NCBI GenBank assembly: GCA_031289445.1
Contig: JAITPL010000151.1
Span: forward strand, 1 to 16,061
Reading direction: 5' to 3'
Origin: Tannerella sp.
Lineage (GTDB): Bacteria > Bacteroidota > Bacteroidia > Bacteroidales > Tannerellaceae
Length of the DNA stretch: 16,061 nucleotides
Shown: positions 1 through 7,474 of the stretch, piece after piece
Numbering within the stretch: the stretch's first letter is position 1
How the letters are laid out: every line of letters begins with the position of its first letter
Notes under the pieces: model-generated
What the model was told of the DNA's origin: nothing
What the model saw: the letters and a program-made list of their open reading frames with translations, nothing else
Databases searched by the model: none
Program-made: the position numbers and the translations under genes

Positions 1-164
1 TGCAATATCACCGTGTCAGCTTTCTGCAACACTACGGTATCTTCACGCAAGGCAACCTCTGCGGAAGATATTGTGTAGCCGGACTCGCTGACCTTTGCCT
101 CTATCGCAAACGAAAGAAGCAAACCCAAAATTGTCGGGATAAATATATTTTTCAAATTCTTCAT
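1..164 (-). CDS. Secreted or membrane-anchored protein of unknown function, N-terminal part only
   Basis: Only the first 54 codons are inside the window; the gene continues off the left edge. The protein begins MKNLKNIFIPTILG, a short basic stretch followed by a hydrophobic core (to about residue 20, LLLSFAIEA). This is a plausible Sec signal peptide with possible cleavage after AIEA near residue 23. There is no lipobox cysteine, so the mature product is probably periplasmic or outer-membrane. After the leader comes a polar stretch (KVSESGYTISSAEVALRED) with no motif I recognise. The ATG lies 6 nt after the parC stop codon, which suggests cotranscription with parC. I cannot assign a family from this fragment. 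The start choice is good because the hydrophobic leader follows it directly. Confidence 0.7.
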   Translation of the reverse strand, partial: MKNLKNIFIPTILGLLLSFAIEAKVSESGYTISSAEVALREDTVVLQKADTVIL

Positions 165-170
165 ATCAAT

Positions 171-3044
171 CTATTTAAAAAGATCCATCTGAGCATCATC
201 CTGCTCGTCGTCTTCGATTATTACTTCGTTGTCTTCTCCTTCGGCAAGCTCCCTGTTATCGGGCACTCGCGCCGGCTCTATCTCGTGGATGCGGCTGACT
301 GCAAAGGTAGTAATACGCTTACCTTTAGCTTTAAAGCCCTTAACGCCGATGAACTGCTCTATGTCGATGATTATCGGGCTGCGGAAGGCGTCGTTGCCGC
401 CAAACTCGACCTCTATCCTCGGATATACCCTGTCGGTAAGCAGATAGAGTGAGTTTAACCCGTTATCGCCGAGGAAAGACTGCCGTTTAAGGGAGGCTTC
501 AAACTGGAAACGCTTGACGTAGGGGAACTGCTGTTCGGCGTCGTAGAGCGCTGCCGTCCACACTTTTTTGCTGTTGTAGCGTTCGATGCGCAGCATATCG
601 TCGTCGTAGTGATTGCTAAGGTCGTAGTTCGTTGTGTAGAACTCGCCGTTACGCAGGATGACAAGTATCCGGTCGTCGGTATGAAACTCGCCGAGAGCCT
701 CGCCTCTGCCGTCGTAGTTGAGGCGAAGCACATCACGGTCAAACCATACCTGCCGCCCGCCCAGCGTCGATGTGCCCCGCTGCTTGAGGATTACCTTGTG
801 TATCTCGGCCTTTGTCAGGATGTTGCCTATAGAGTTGCGTCCCTTTATCATTATCTCGCTGAAATCTTTCTCGAAGACGGTCAGTTTCTGCTTCAGTTTG
901 GGTTTGAGAATGATTTTTACCGTCTCGGCCTCGCCGTTGGGATTGGCCGTGAAATAGAGCACCTGCGAGCCTGCCGTGCCCTGCGTGAGGTCATATTCCT
1001 TGTCGCGGGTGATGCCGGTGATGGCAAAGCGTTTGATGAAACTGCGACCTCCAGCGCCGTCGCGATAGACTACGTTGTATATAGTGCGCGTATCGTTGCG
1101 CTTGAAGACGTTGAGATACAACAAATCCTTGCCGACGAAAATCTTCTCGCTGACCTTGATAATCTTGTATGTACCGTTCCCGAAGAAGAGGATGACGTCG
1201 TCGATGTCCGAGCAGTCGCACACGTATTCGTCGCGCTTCAGCCCCGTGCCTATAAAACCTTCCTCGCGGTTGATATAGAGTTTCTCGTTGGCCTCGACCA
1301 CTTTGGCGGCAACGATGGTGTCGAAATTGCGTTGCTCGGTATGGCGCGGATAAGCCGCTCCGTACTTTTCCTTGAGCGTCGAGTACCAGTTAATGGTGTA
1401 ATAAACTATATGGGCAAGATGATTGTCGATGCTTTTGAGTTCTGCCTTTATGCGGGCAATCAGCTGGTCGTTGTGCGCGATGTTGAACTTGAGAATGCGC
1501 CCCATCTTTATCTCCATCAATTTCATGATGTCGTCGCGGGTTACCTTGCGGATGAAGTCGGGCTTGAAAGGAGTTAGCCGCTTGTCGATATGCTTCACGG
1601 CTACGTCTATATTCCTTGCATCTTCAAATTCCTGATCCTTATAGATGCGTTCAACGATAAAAATGCGTTCCAGAGAGGAGTAGAAGAGCGCTTCTTCCTG
1701 CTCGGCCTTTTGTATCTCCAACTCCTTGCGCAGCAGATCGAGGGTCTGGTCGGTAGAATAACGCAGTACGTCGCTGACGGTGAGGAAACGCGGTTTGTTG
1801 TCTTCAACAATGCAACAGTTGGGGTAGATGCTCGATTCGCAGTCGGTGAATGCGTACAAGGCGTCTATAGTCTTGTCGGACGAGACGCCCGGCGCCAGAT
1901 GCACGATTATTTCGACGTCGCGGGCGGTGTTGTCGTCTATCTTGCGGATTTTTATCTTTCCCTTTTCGTTGGCCTTGAGTATGGATTCTATAAGTGTGCC
2001 TGTGGTACGTCCGAACGGCACTTCGGTGATGACAAGGGTCTTGTTGTCTATCTTTCCTATCTTGGCGCGTACCTTGACAACTCCTCCGCGTTCGCCGTCA
2101 TTATACTTGGATATGTCAATGGAGCCGCCGGTCTGAAAGTCGGGATACAGGCGGAAAGGCTCGTCTTGCAGATAGGCTATGGAGGCGTCGATTATCTCGT
2201 TAAAATTGTGAGGCAGTATCTTGGACGAAAGCCCTACCGCGATGCCTTCGGCTCCCTGAGCCAGCAGCATGGGAAACTTCACCGGCAGAGATACCGGTTC
2301 TTTGTTGCGTCCGTCGTAGGATAGTTTCCAGACTGTCGTTTTGGGATTGAAAAGTACGTCGAGGGCGAATTTCGACAAGCGTGCTTCGATATATCGCGGC
2401 GCTGCGGCTCCGTCGCCGGTAAGGATGTTACCCCAATTACCCTGACAGTCGATAAGCAGGTTTTTCTGCCCCAACTGCACGAGTGCGTCGCCGATGGAGG
2501 CGTCGCCATGCGGGTGAAACTGCATGGTATGCCCTACGATATTCGCTACCTTGTTGTAACGTCCGTCGTCGAGCAGTTTCATCGAGTGAAGGATACGCCG
2601 CTGCACAGGCTTGAAACCGTCGTTGATATGCGGTACGGCGCGTTCCAGAATGACGTATGACGCATAGTCGAGAAACCAGCTCTGGTACATGCCCGACAAC
2701 TGATACACTCCGTCGCCCATTCCGGGTACTTTATATCGCGAGTGCGTCAGTTCCTCCGACTTGGTAGCTTCGAGCGTAGTAGCTTCCGCAGTATCTTCGG
2801 TCGATTCGTCAGATTCGTCAGATTCGTCCGCCGTGTCGTCCGTATCGTCGGTAGATTCGTCAGATTCGTCGGAGGTTTCATCCGCCGTCTCGTCGGTAGC
2901 CTCGTCTGTTGTTTCCGCCGTTTCGGTAGCTTCGTCCGCTTCGTCTTCCGCCGTCTCGCCGGTAGTTTCCGCCGTTTCGTCTTCCTGTATTTCGATCGCC
3001 TCTACTGCTTCGTCTTCCTTATTTATAATTGTCTTTTTCGCCAT
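171..3044 (-). CDS. parC: DNA topoisomerase IV subunit A (ParC), Bacteroidota type with acidic N-terminal extension
   Basis: This 957-aa protein is the DNA-cleaving subunit of a type IIA topoisomerase, which with ParE decatenates and relaxes DNA. Residues about 10-93 are a low-complexity acidic tract of mainly Asp, Glu, Thr, Ser and Ala. The conserved core starts near residue 113 (YQLSGMYQSWFLDYASYVI). The winged-helix region carries HPHGDASIGDAL (177-188), and the catalytic tyrosine is Y218 in AAAPRYIEARL, next to R217. The tower and coiled-coil region and a beta-pinwheel-like C-terminal half follow. I see no GyrA box (QRRGGKG-like), which favours topoisomerase IV over gyrase. The C terminus is acidic and ends QMDLFK. 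The ATG is followed at once by a basic MAKK and preceded by a -7-like element, supporting this start; a later start that skips the acidic tract cannot be fully excluded. Confidence 0.95.
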   Translation of the reverse strand: MAKKTIINKEDEAVEAIEIQEDETAETTGETAEDEADEATETAETTDEATDETADETSDESDESTDDTDDTADESDESDESTEDTAEATTLEATKSEELTHSRYKVPGMGDGVYQLSGMYQSWFLDYASYVILERAVPHINDGFKPVQRRILHSMKLLDDGRYNKVANIVGHTMQFHPHGDASIGDALVQLGQKNLLIDCQGNWGNILTGDGAAAPRYIEARLSKFALDVLFNPKTTVWKLSYDGRNKEPVSLPVKFPMLLAQGAEGIAVGLSSKILPHNFNEIIDASIAYLQDEPFRLYPDFQTGGSIDISKYNDGERGGVVKVRAKIGKIDNKTLVITEVPFGRTTGTLIESILKANEKGKIKIRKIDDNTARDVEIIVHLAPGVSSDKTIDALYAFTDCESSIYPNCCIVEDNKPRFLTVSDVLRYSTDQTLDLLRKELEIQKAEQEEALFYSSLERIFIVERIYKDQEFEDARNIDVAVKHIDKRLTPFKPDFIRKVTRDDIMKLMEIKMGRILKFNIAHNDQLIARIKAELKSIDNHLAHIVYYTINWYSTLKEKYGAAYPRHTEQRNFDTIVAAKVVEANEKLYINREEGFIGTGLKRDEYVCDCSDIDDVILFFGNGTYKIIKVSEKIFVGKDLLYLNVFKRNDTRTIYNVVYRDGAGGRSFIKRFAITGITRDKEYDLTQGTAGSQVLYFTANPNGEAETVKIILKPKLKQKLTVFEKDFSEIMIKGRNSIGNILTKAEIHKVILKQRGTSTLGGRQVWFDRDVLRLNYDGRGEALGEFHTDDRILVILRNGEFYTTNYDLSNHYDDDMLRIERYNSKKVWTAALYDAEQQFPYVKRFQFEASLKRQSFLGDNGLNSLYLLTDRVYPRIEVEFGGNDAFRSPIIIDIEQFIGVKGFKAKGKRITTFAVSRIHEIEPARVPDNRELAEGEDNEVIIEDDEQDDAQMDLFK
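2766..3017 (-). repeat. Low-complexity repeat DNA coding for the acidic extension of ParC
   Basis: This stretch encodes residues about 10-93 of ParC. It is built from recurring GAC/GAA/TCT/ACT-type codons, seen on the plus strand as repeated gattcgtca and gtcgtc blocks. Short direct copies (for example DESDES twice, and ETAETT more than once) suggest growth by slippage in multiples of three, so the frame is preserved. Several shadow frames are open across it purely because of the codon bias. Confidence 0.75.
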
Positions 3045-3065
3045 AAATTTTTATCTATGATTCTG

Positions 3066-3073
3066 CAAAGGTA
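3066..3073 (-). promoter_or_regulatory. parC: Putative Bacteroidota -7 promoter element for parC
   Basis: Read on the minus strand this is TACCTTTG, a full match to the Bacteroides sigma-ABfr -7 consensus TAnnTTTG. It ends 21 nt before the parC ATG, giving a short leader. A TTTG exists upstream but only about 11 nt away, so the -33 element (expected about 19-21 nt upstream) is not well matched. This is the only consensus -7 I found on the minus strand in any intergenic space of the window. It suggests that parC is transcribed separately from the xylan locus. Confidence 0.5.
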
Positions 3074-3160
3074 ATGAAAAATTACAAAACGACGTTCGAT
3101 GCAGTCAATAAACATGAATGAAATCCGCCTCTCAAGGCAATTACACGAAATAATTTAGAA

Positions 3161-4111
3161 CTAAACAGCTCTTAATTCCAATCCGTCGTATTCTAAGGGG
3201 ACGACTTTGAGGCTGCGCAGCCATGTGACGCCGCCCGACGGGACACAGTCGTGGTGAAACAGATACCATCGGCCTTTAAATTCGACGATGGCATGATGGG
3301 TGGTCCAACCGACTACGGGTTGCAGTATGACTCCCTGATAGACGAACGGGCCGTAGGGATTGTCGCCTGTCGCGTAACAGATAAGATGCGTGTCGCCGGT
3401 GGAATAGGAAAAGTAGTACTTGCCCTTGTACTTGTGAATCCATGAGGCCTCGAAGAATCGCCGCTGTGTGTCGCCGGCGGTCAGCGGAAGGCCGTTTTTA
3501 TCCAGTATGACGAGGTCGCGAGGCTCTTCGGCGAACTCAAGCATGTCGTCGCTCAGCAGGGCGATCTTGGGACAGAGTGCGGGTTGGTTGCCGGAGGGCA
3601 GCAGAGCGCTTTCGAGGGCTTTGTTATTGCGGTAACGCTGTAGTTGTCCGCCCCAGAGTCCACCGAAATACATGTAGTACTGTCCGTCGTCGTCGCCGAG
3701 GATGGCAGGGTCGATGCTGTAAGAGCCTTTGATGGGGTTGTCGAGCGGTCTGAACGGACCTTCGGGCCGGTCGCTGACGGCAACGCCAATGCGGAAGACG
3801 TCGTTGCGGTCCTTGAGCGGGAAGTACATGTAATACTTGCCGTTACGACGGGCTACGTCGCAATCCCACAACTGACGCCCAGCCCATGGTATGTCGCCGA
3901 CTTTCAACACAACGCCATGGTCGGTAACGGCGCCCGCCTCAACATCATCCATAGAAAAAACACGGTAATCATTCATGTCGAAGTGATCGCCGTTGTCGTT
4001 TTCGGGAATGCCGCTCTCACGGTCGTGGGAGGGATAAATAAATAATCGGCCGTCAAATACGTGAACGGCAGGGTCGGCCATATAGTCGCCGGGTACTAAA
4101 TATCGTTCCAT
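3161..4111 (-). CDS. GH43 family glycosidase, probable beta-xylosidase (possibly with alpha-L-arabinofuranosidase activity)
   Basis: This 316-aa single-domain protein folds, by family, as a five-bladed beta-propeller. The GH43 catalytic triad is visible: D13 as general base in MADPAV, D134 as pKa modulator in YSIDPAIL, and E221 as general acid in FFEASW. WTTHHAIVEF (269-278) supplies the family's active-site histidine. There is no signal peptide or lipobox, so it should act in the cytoplasm on imported xylo-oligosaccharides, releasing xylose from the non-reducing end. Length and lack of a leader resemble the small XynB-type xylosidases of Prevotella, as I recall them. It is the last gene of the xylan locus, 333 bp after the GH10 gene. 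The ATG is followed by RYLVPGDYMADP, a normal GH43 opening, so the start is secure. The exact specificity cannot be read from sequence alone. Confidence 0.9.
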   Translation of the reverse strand: MERYLVPGDYMADPAVHVFDGRLFIYPSHDRESGIPENDNGDHFDMNDYRVFSMDDVEAGAVTDHGVVLKVGDIPWAGRQLWDCDVARRNGKYYMYFPLKDRNDVFRIGVAVSDRPEGPFRPLDNPIKGSYSIDPAILGDDDGQYYMYFGGLWGGQLQRYRNNKALESALLPSGNQPALCPKIALLSDDMLEFAEEPRDLVILDKNGLPLTAGDTQRRFFEASWIHKYKGKYYFSYSTGDTHLICYATGDNPYGPFVYQGVILQPVVGWTTHHAIVEFKGRWYLFHHDCVPSGGVTWLRSLKVVPLEYDGLELRAV

Positions 4112-4118
4112 AAATAAA

Positions 4119-4148
4119 GTTAGAAGTTAGAAAAGTTAGAAGTTAGAA
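4119..4148. repeat. 7-bp tandem repeat (GTTAGAA) in the GH43 leader
   Basis: There are four copies of GTTAGAA, with two extra bases between the second and third. The array ends 7 nt upstream of the GH43 start codon. In the mRNA sense it reads as TTCTAAC repeats, so the start region is AU-rich and lacks a Shine-Dalgarno box. Confidence 0.9.
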
Positions 4149-4444
4149 GAATTGAAAATTAAAAGACGAAGAAGTGAGAAATTTCTACAGAATTAACAGG
4201 ATTTGCAGAATTGACATGCTAAGAAGTAGTAACTGCTTCGATTCGCTTTGTGCCTCGCAATACGGATGCCTTCCCATAGACCTTAGATGACACATAAACC
4301 GCTGTTTATTTGCCGCTGAAGCGTGCAGGAAGAGAAAAAACGCGAACAATTTGTTCCCGAAGCATGCAGGAAGAGAAAAACCGTGTTCTTATACATCATA
4401 CTTACAAATTAACCCGATTGTCAACTGCTGTTTAACGCGATAGC
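4149..4444. other. Rest of the GH10 to GH43 spacer, no gene seen
   Basis: No convincing coding frame, tRNA or promoter is visible here. It holds AATTAAAAGACGAAGAA (4157-4173), which recurs exactly at 7450-7466 in another spacer, a perfect 10-bp palindrome AGAAATTTCT (4177-4186), and a paired direct repeat (listed separately). The middle part, 4200-4310, has no structure I can recognise. Confidence 0.6.
4318..4380. repeat. Two 22-bp direct copies 41 bp apart around a palindrome
   Basis: Positions 4318-4339 and 4359-4380 are identical except for one base (GAAGCG versus GAAGCA at the start, then TGCAGGAAGAGAAAAA in both). Between them sits GAACAATTTGTTC (4344-4356), a perfect 6-bp inverted repeat around one base. 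It looks like a dispersed intergenic repeat rather than a terminator, since neither copy forms a GC-rich stem followed by a T-run in the minus sense. Confidence 0.7.
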
Positions 4445-5608
4445 CTAATTGTCAATTGTCAATTCTTTAAGTTTGTATTTGCGGTCGAAGAGGAGGGGAT
4501 AATCGGTACGACCGGGAACAGGCCAGTCGTTCTTCCACGAATCGCCGTCGGAAACACCCCAGAGCGTAACGCGCGTTATCTTGTCACGATGCTTGAGGAA
4601 GAGATCGAAGAAGGCGCTCATCCGCTCGTTCCACTGCTTTTCTACAGCTGCCAGCAGACCGTCGGCGTATGGATTGAGCGATTGCTGATACTCGAATGTC
4701 TGCGATACCTCAGCGCCTGCACTTTGGCGGGGAGAGGGCAGTACCGAAAGGTCCAGCTCGGTTATCATTATCTTGACGCCGAGGCCGGCAAAAGCCAACA
4801 GACTCTTCTCAAACTCTTCGACGCAGGGGAAATCCATGTTGAGATGCCCCTGCATTCCTACGCCGTCAATGCGTACACCCGCCTCCTGAAGCGATTTGAC
4901 AAGGCGAACTACTCCGTCGCGTTTGGCCGGAATAGCCATCGAATAATCGTTATAGTAGAGTTGAGCGTCGGGGTCGGCGGCATGGGCAAACTCGAAGGCC
5001 AGAGGCAGATAGTCTTCGCCGATGATTTGCAGGAACTTGCTGTTGCGCAGTGAGCCGTCGTCCTCTACGGCTTCGTTCACCACGTCCCAGCCGCGTATGC
5101 GTCCTCGATAGCGACTGACTGTGGCAGTGATATGACTGCGCATTCGCTCAATCATCACCTCGCGAGAGACGTCCTGCCCGGCGCTATCGACGAAAAACCA
5201 CCGCGGCGTCTGCGAGTGCCATATCAGAGTGTGACCGGTGACGAACTTGCCGTAGCGTTCGCCAAAAGCCACAAACCTGTCGGCGTCATCGAAGAAGAAC
5301 TTGCCTTCGGCCGGTTGCAGAAACATGCTTTTCATGCAGTTTTCGGGCACTATGGCGTTGAAGTGCTTCTTGATGATGTTGACCGAAGCCGTGTCGCGCT
5401 CGTATATCTGCGCAAGATTGATCGCTGCCCCTATGAAGAACTTGCCCTCGAAAGCGTCTGATAGAGAGGGCGTCTCGCCGTTAGAGCCGCTGTGGCCGTT
5501 ATGGCCTTTGGCAACGCATCCGGTCAGACAGGATAGCAGAGCGCATGAGAGGCAAACTCCGAAGGTCTGCCGTCCGATTGATTCAAAAAACAACTGTAAA
5601 TGTTTCAT
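4445..5608 (-). CDS. GH10 endo-beta-1,4-xylanase, lipoprotein
   Basis: This 387-aa protein has a hydrophobic leader ending in a lipobox, LTGC, with the lipidated cysteine at C31. A short Gly/Asn/His-rich linker precedes a complete GH10 (beta/alpha)8 barrel (about 50-385). Retaining catalytic residues are E179 (acid/base, [10 protein letters not shown]) and E284 (nucleophile, ITELDLSVL). Other family signatures are [11 protein letters not shown] (125-135), YYNDYS (218-223), GMQGHLN (251-257) and the WGVSDGDSW segment (350-358). It cleaves the xylan backbone internally. The residues after C31 (VAKGHNG) lack the acidic surface-export signal typical of Bacteroidota, so surface versus periplasmic placement is uncertain. 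The last six codons (ELTIDN) and the stop come from a 7-bp repeat. The gene lies 140 bp downstream of the symporter gene. Confidence 0.95.
   Translation of the reverse strand: MKHLQLFFESIGRQTFGVCLSCALLSCLTGCVAKGHNGHSGSNGETPSLSDAFEGKFFIGAAINLAQIYERDTASVNIIKKHFNAIVPENCMKSMFLQPAEGKFFFDDADRFVAFGERYGKFVTGHTLIWHSQTPRWFFVDSAGQDVSREVMIERMRSHITATVSRYRGRIRGWDVVNEAVEDDGSLRNSKFLQIIGEDYLPLAFEFAHAADPDAQLYYNDYSMAIPAKRDGVVRLVKSLQEAGVRIDGVGMQGHLNMDFPCVEEFEKSLLAFAGLGVKIMITELDLSVLPSPRQSAGAEVSQTFEYQQSLNPYADGLLAAVEKQWNERMSAFFDLFLKHRDKITRVTLWGVSDGDSWKNDWPVPGRTDYPLLFDRKYKLKELTIDN
4448..4468. repeat. 7-bp tandem repeat (ATTGTCA) inside the GH10 3' end
   Basis: Two perfect copies of ATTGTCA and a partial third (ATTCTTT) overlap the last codons of the GH10 gene and adjoin its TAG stop. 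The same unit occurs at the end of susD (10446-10494) and, in reverse complement, upstream of the GH115 gene. Confidence 0.85.
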
Positions 5609-5616
5609 ATTTAATT

Positions 5617-5749
5617 AATTGTGAATTATGAATTGTGAATTATGAATGATGAGTGGAGAATTATGAATTGTGAATGATGAATTATGAATGGCTAATAGCT
5701 AATAGTTAATCACTAATCACTAATCATTAATCATTAATCACTGTTCATT
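5617..5749. repeat. 19 copies of a degenerate 7-bp unit filling the symporter to GH10 spacer
   Basis: The whole spacer can be cut into 7-bp units without a gap. It runs AATTGTG/AATTATG/AATGATG (5617-5686), then AATGGCT/AATAGCT/AATAGTT, then AATCACT/AATCATT up to 5742, with a final GTTCATT. The unit sequence drifts in blocks while the period is fixed. The array starts 8 nt upstream of the GH10 ATG and ends on the first base of the symporter stop codon, so it occupies 131 of about 140 bp. Confidence 0.92.
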
Positions 5750-7221
5750 TAATTTCTCCGAAGTTCTAGTTCTGCCTGTATTTTCTCGTTTACCTGTTTG
5801 GTTATCGGATAGAAGAAGAGAGCGACTACACCGATAGCAAACGTGATGGCGGGAATAAGACTTGCCGTCAGCTTGATGCCGGTGATGGAAGAGGCCGACT
5901 GCACAGTGTTGGCTACATAACCGAAACTGTCGATGATACCGCCGCATAATAGGCCGCCAAGACCCAATCCCGCCTTGAGAGCGAAGACTATGCCGGCGAA
6001 GATAAAGCCTGTAGCGCGTCGGAAGTTGACCCACTCCGAGTGGTCGGCCACGTCGCCCATCATCGCCCACAACAAGGGCACGGTAGGCGCATAAGCCAGA
6101 GCTTTAAGTATGTTGAGCGTGAAAATCATTTCGATGTTCCCGGGCGAGACGAAGTAGAAACAGGCCGTAAACAATGTCGTCAGCGCAAGACATACGATAA
6201 AGACATTGCGTTTGCCGTAAATCCCCGACAGGAAACCCGACAACAGGATAACACCCAGCAACTGCAGTATATTGCCGGTCATGTTGAACAGACTGAAACC
6301 GACGGAAAACACATCGCTGTTATCATAAACAATCAGTCCGAAAGCGTTGAGAAACGTTCGCCACCAGCCCATCGCTTCACCCGCTTCGCCTACAAGCCCG
6401 AAGTGTCCGAGAAAAGTAAAGAGAGCGTCCTTGTCGGCCACGTAGTTAAAGTAGTACGACATGCCGCTACCCCACATCGCGAGGGTGGTAAAGAGGAAGA
6501 GTGTAAGGATAAACATCGCCAGCCACGGACGGCTTTTGAGTATATCCCTGATGTCCTGACGCACGGGCGTCTTCTTTTTCTGTGGCGGCTGTATCCTCTC
6601 GCGTGCGGTAAAGAATGTGATTATCATCAGGACAAGCCCGACGCCGGCGAAGATGGCAATAGTGGTCAGCCAGCCGCTTTGCGAGGTGGTAGAGCCTCCG
6701 AACTTGGTAACCAGAGGCAGCGTCAGTCCCTGCACTATGAATGTGGCGACAGTGGCCGTAACGAAACGCACGGACGAGATGCTTGTGCGCTCGCGGATGT
6801 CGCTTGTCATCACGCCTCCGAGCGACGAATAGGGGGTGTTGTTGAATGAATACATCGCCATCATCAGGGTGTAGGTGATGCCTGCGTAGATGATTTTGCC
6901 GCGCTCCGTGAGGTCGGGGGTAGTGAAAGCGAGGATAAAGAAGGCGGCGAACGGTATGGCCGTCCACAGTAACCACGGTCGATACTTGCCCCAGCGACTG
7001 TTAGTGCGGTCCGAGAGGATACCGACAGCCGGATCGACACATGCGTCGAAGAAGCGGGCAAAGAGCAATATAGCTCCCGCCGCCGACGCTTTTATACCGA
7101 AGACGTCGGTATAAAAGAATATTTGAAACATCATCGTCATCTGAAAGACCAGGTTAGCCGAGCCGTCGCCCAGACTGTAACCTACCTTTTCGCCAAATGA
7201 CACTTTTTTAGTTGAAACCAT
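5749..7221 (-). CDS. GPH-family (MFS) sugar:cation symporter, probable xylo-oligosaccharide transporter
   Basis: This 490-aa inner-membrane protein has about 12 hydrophobic segments. It begins VSFGEKVGYSLGDGSANLVF, the typical opening of glycoside-pentoside-hexuronide:cation symporters. The cytoplasmic loop DRTNSRWGKYRPW (about 73-85) and the late DVADHSEW motif are GPH signatures. By context it should carry xylo-oligosaccharides or xylobiose released by GH10 and GH115 to the cytoplasmic GH43, the role proposed for XynD-type carriers in Prevotella xylan clusters. The frame stays open for 71 more codons upstream (to 7434), but that extension is coded by 5-bp and 7-bp tandem repeats and gives a low-complexity Arg/Gln/Asp/Thr peptide. 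I therefore chose the ATG at 7221, 8 nt from the leader repeat. The substrate is inferred from context only. Confidence 0.9.
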   Translation of the reverse strand: MVSTKKVSFGEKVGYSLGDGSANLVFQMTMMFQIFFYTDVFGIKASAAGAILLFARFFDACVDPAVGILSDRTNSRWGKYRPWLLWTAIPFAAFFILAFTTPDLTERGKIIYAGITYTLMMAMYSFNNTPYSSLGGVMTSDIRERTSISSVRFVTATVATFIVQGLTLPLVTKFGGSTTSQSGWLTTIAIFAGVGLVLMIITFFTARERIQPPQKKKTPVRQDIRDILKSRPWLAMFILTLFLFTTLAMWGSGMSYYFNYVADKDALFTFLGHFGLVGEAGEAMGWWRTFLNAFGLIVYDNSDVFSVGFSLFNMTGNILQLLGVILLSGFLSGIYGKRNVFIVCLALTTLFTACFYFVSPGNIEMIFTLNILKALAYAPTVPLLWAMMGDVADHSEWVNFRRATGFIFAGIVFALKAGLGLGGLLCGGIIDSFGYVANTVQSASSITGIKLTASLIPAITFAIGVVALFFYPITKQVNEKIQAELELRRN

Positions 7222-7229
7222 AGATGAAA

Positions 7230-7257
7230 GAATTATGAATTGTGAATTATGAATTAA
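7230..7257. repeat. Four 7-bp units in the symporter leader
   Basis: GAATTAT, GAATTGT, GAATTAT and GAATTAA run without gaps. The array starts 8 nt upstream of the symporter ATG. The unit matches the first block of the GH10 leader array (5617-5686). Confidence 0.88.
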
Positions 7258-7262
7258 AAAAC

Positions 7263-7397
7263 GTTGTCCTGTTGTATCCTGTCGTGTTCTGTCCTGTCGT
7301 GTTCTGTCCTGTCGTGCTCTGTCCTGTCTTGTCCTGTTGTATTCCGTTCCGTCCTGTTGTGTCCTGCTCTGTCCTGTCCTGTCCTGTCGTGTCCTGT
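7263..7397. repeat. 27 copies of a 5-bp unit (CCTGT-like) upstream of the symporter
   Basis: The stretch divides exactly into 27 pentamers, mostly CCTGT, CGTGT and TCTGT with variants (TGTAT, TCCGT, CTTGT). Base 5 is nearly always T and base 4 is G in most units. It is the only array here whose period is not a multiple of 7. In the minus sense it is purine-rich (ACAGG-type units) and would lie in the leader of the symporter gene. It is in frame with that gene and free of stops. Confidence 0.92.
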
Positions 7398-7399
7398 AG

Positions 7400-7418
7400 G
7401 GGCGCGCTGCGCTCGCCC
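7400..7418. repeat. GC-rich hairpin next to the pentamer array
   Basis: GGGCGCGC (7400-7407) and GCTCGCCC (7411-7418) form an 8-bp stem with one mismatch around the loop TGC. It adjoins the pentamer array. No T-run follows on the minus strand, so it does not look like an intrinsic terminator. It resembles dispersed GGGGCG...CGCCC intergenic repeats seen in many genomes. Confidence 0.6.
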
Positions 7419-7474
7419 AACATGTCTCCGCCATCCTATCTCAATTAAGAATTAAAAGACGAAGAAACTAAGTA

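Noticed and set aside
609..1577. Long plus-strand frame of 322 codons inside parC
   Set aside because: It is antisense to a clear topoisomerase gene and has no recognisable protein features; it is a codon-bias shadow.
3127..3138. GCCT-CTCA-AGGC hairpin after the GH43 gene as an intrinsic terminator
   Set aside because: The stem is only 4 bp and no T-run follows in the minus sense.
7222..7434. Upstream in-frame extension of the symporter to 561 aa
   Set aside because: The extra 71 residues are translated from 5-bp and 7-bp repeats and precede the typical GPH start; no family member would be expected to carry them. Kept only as a finding about slippage.
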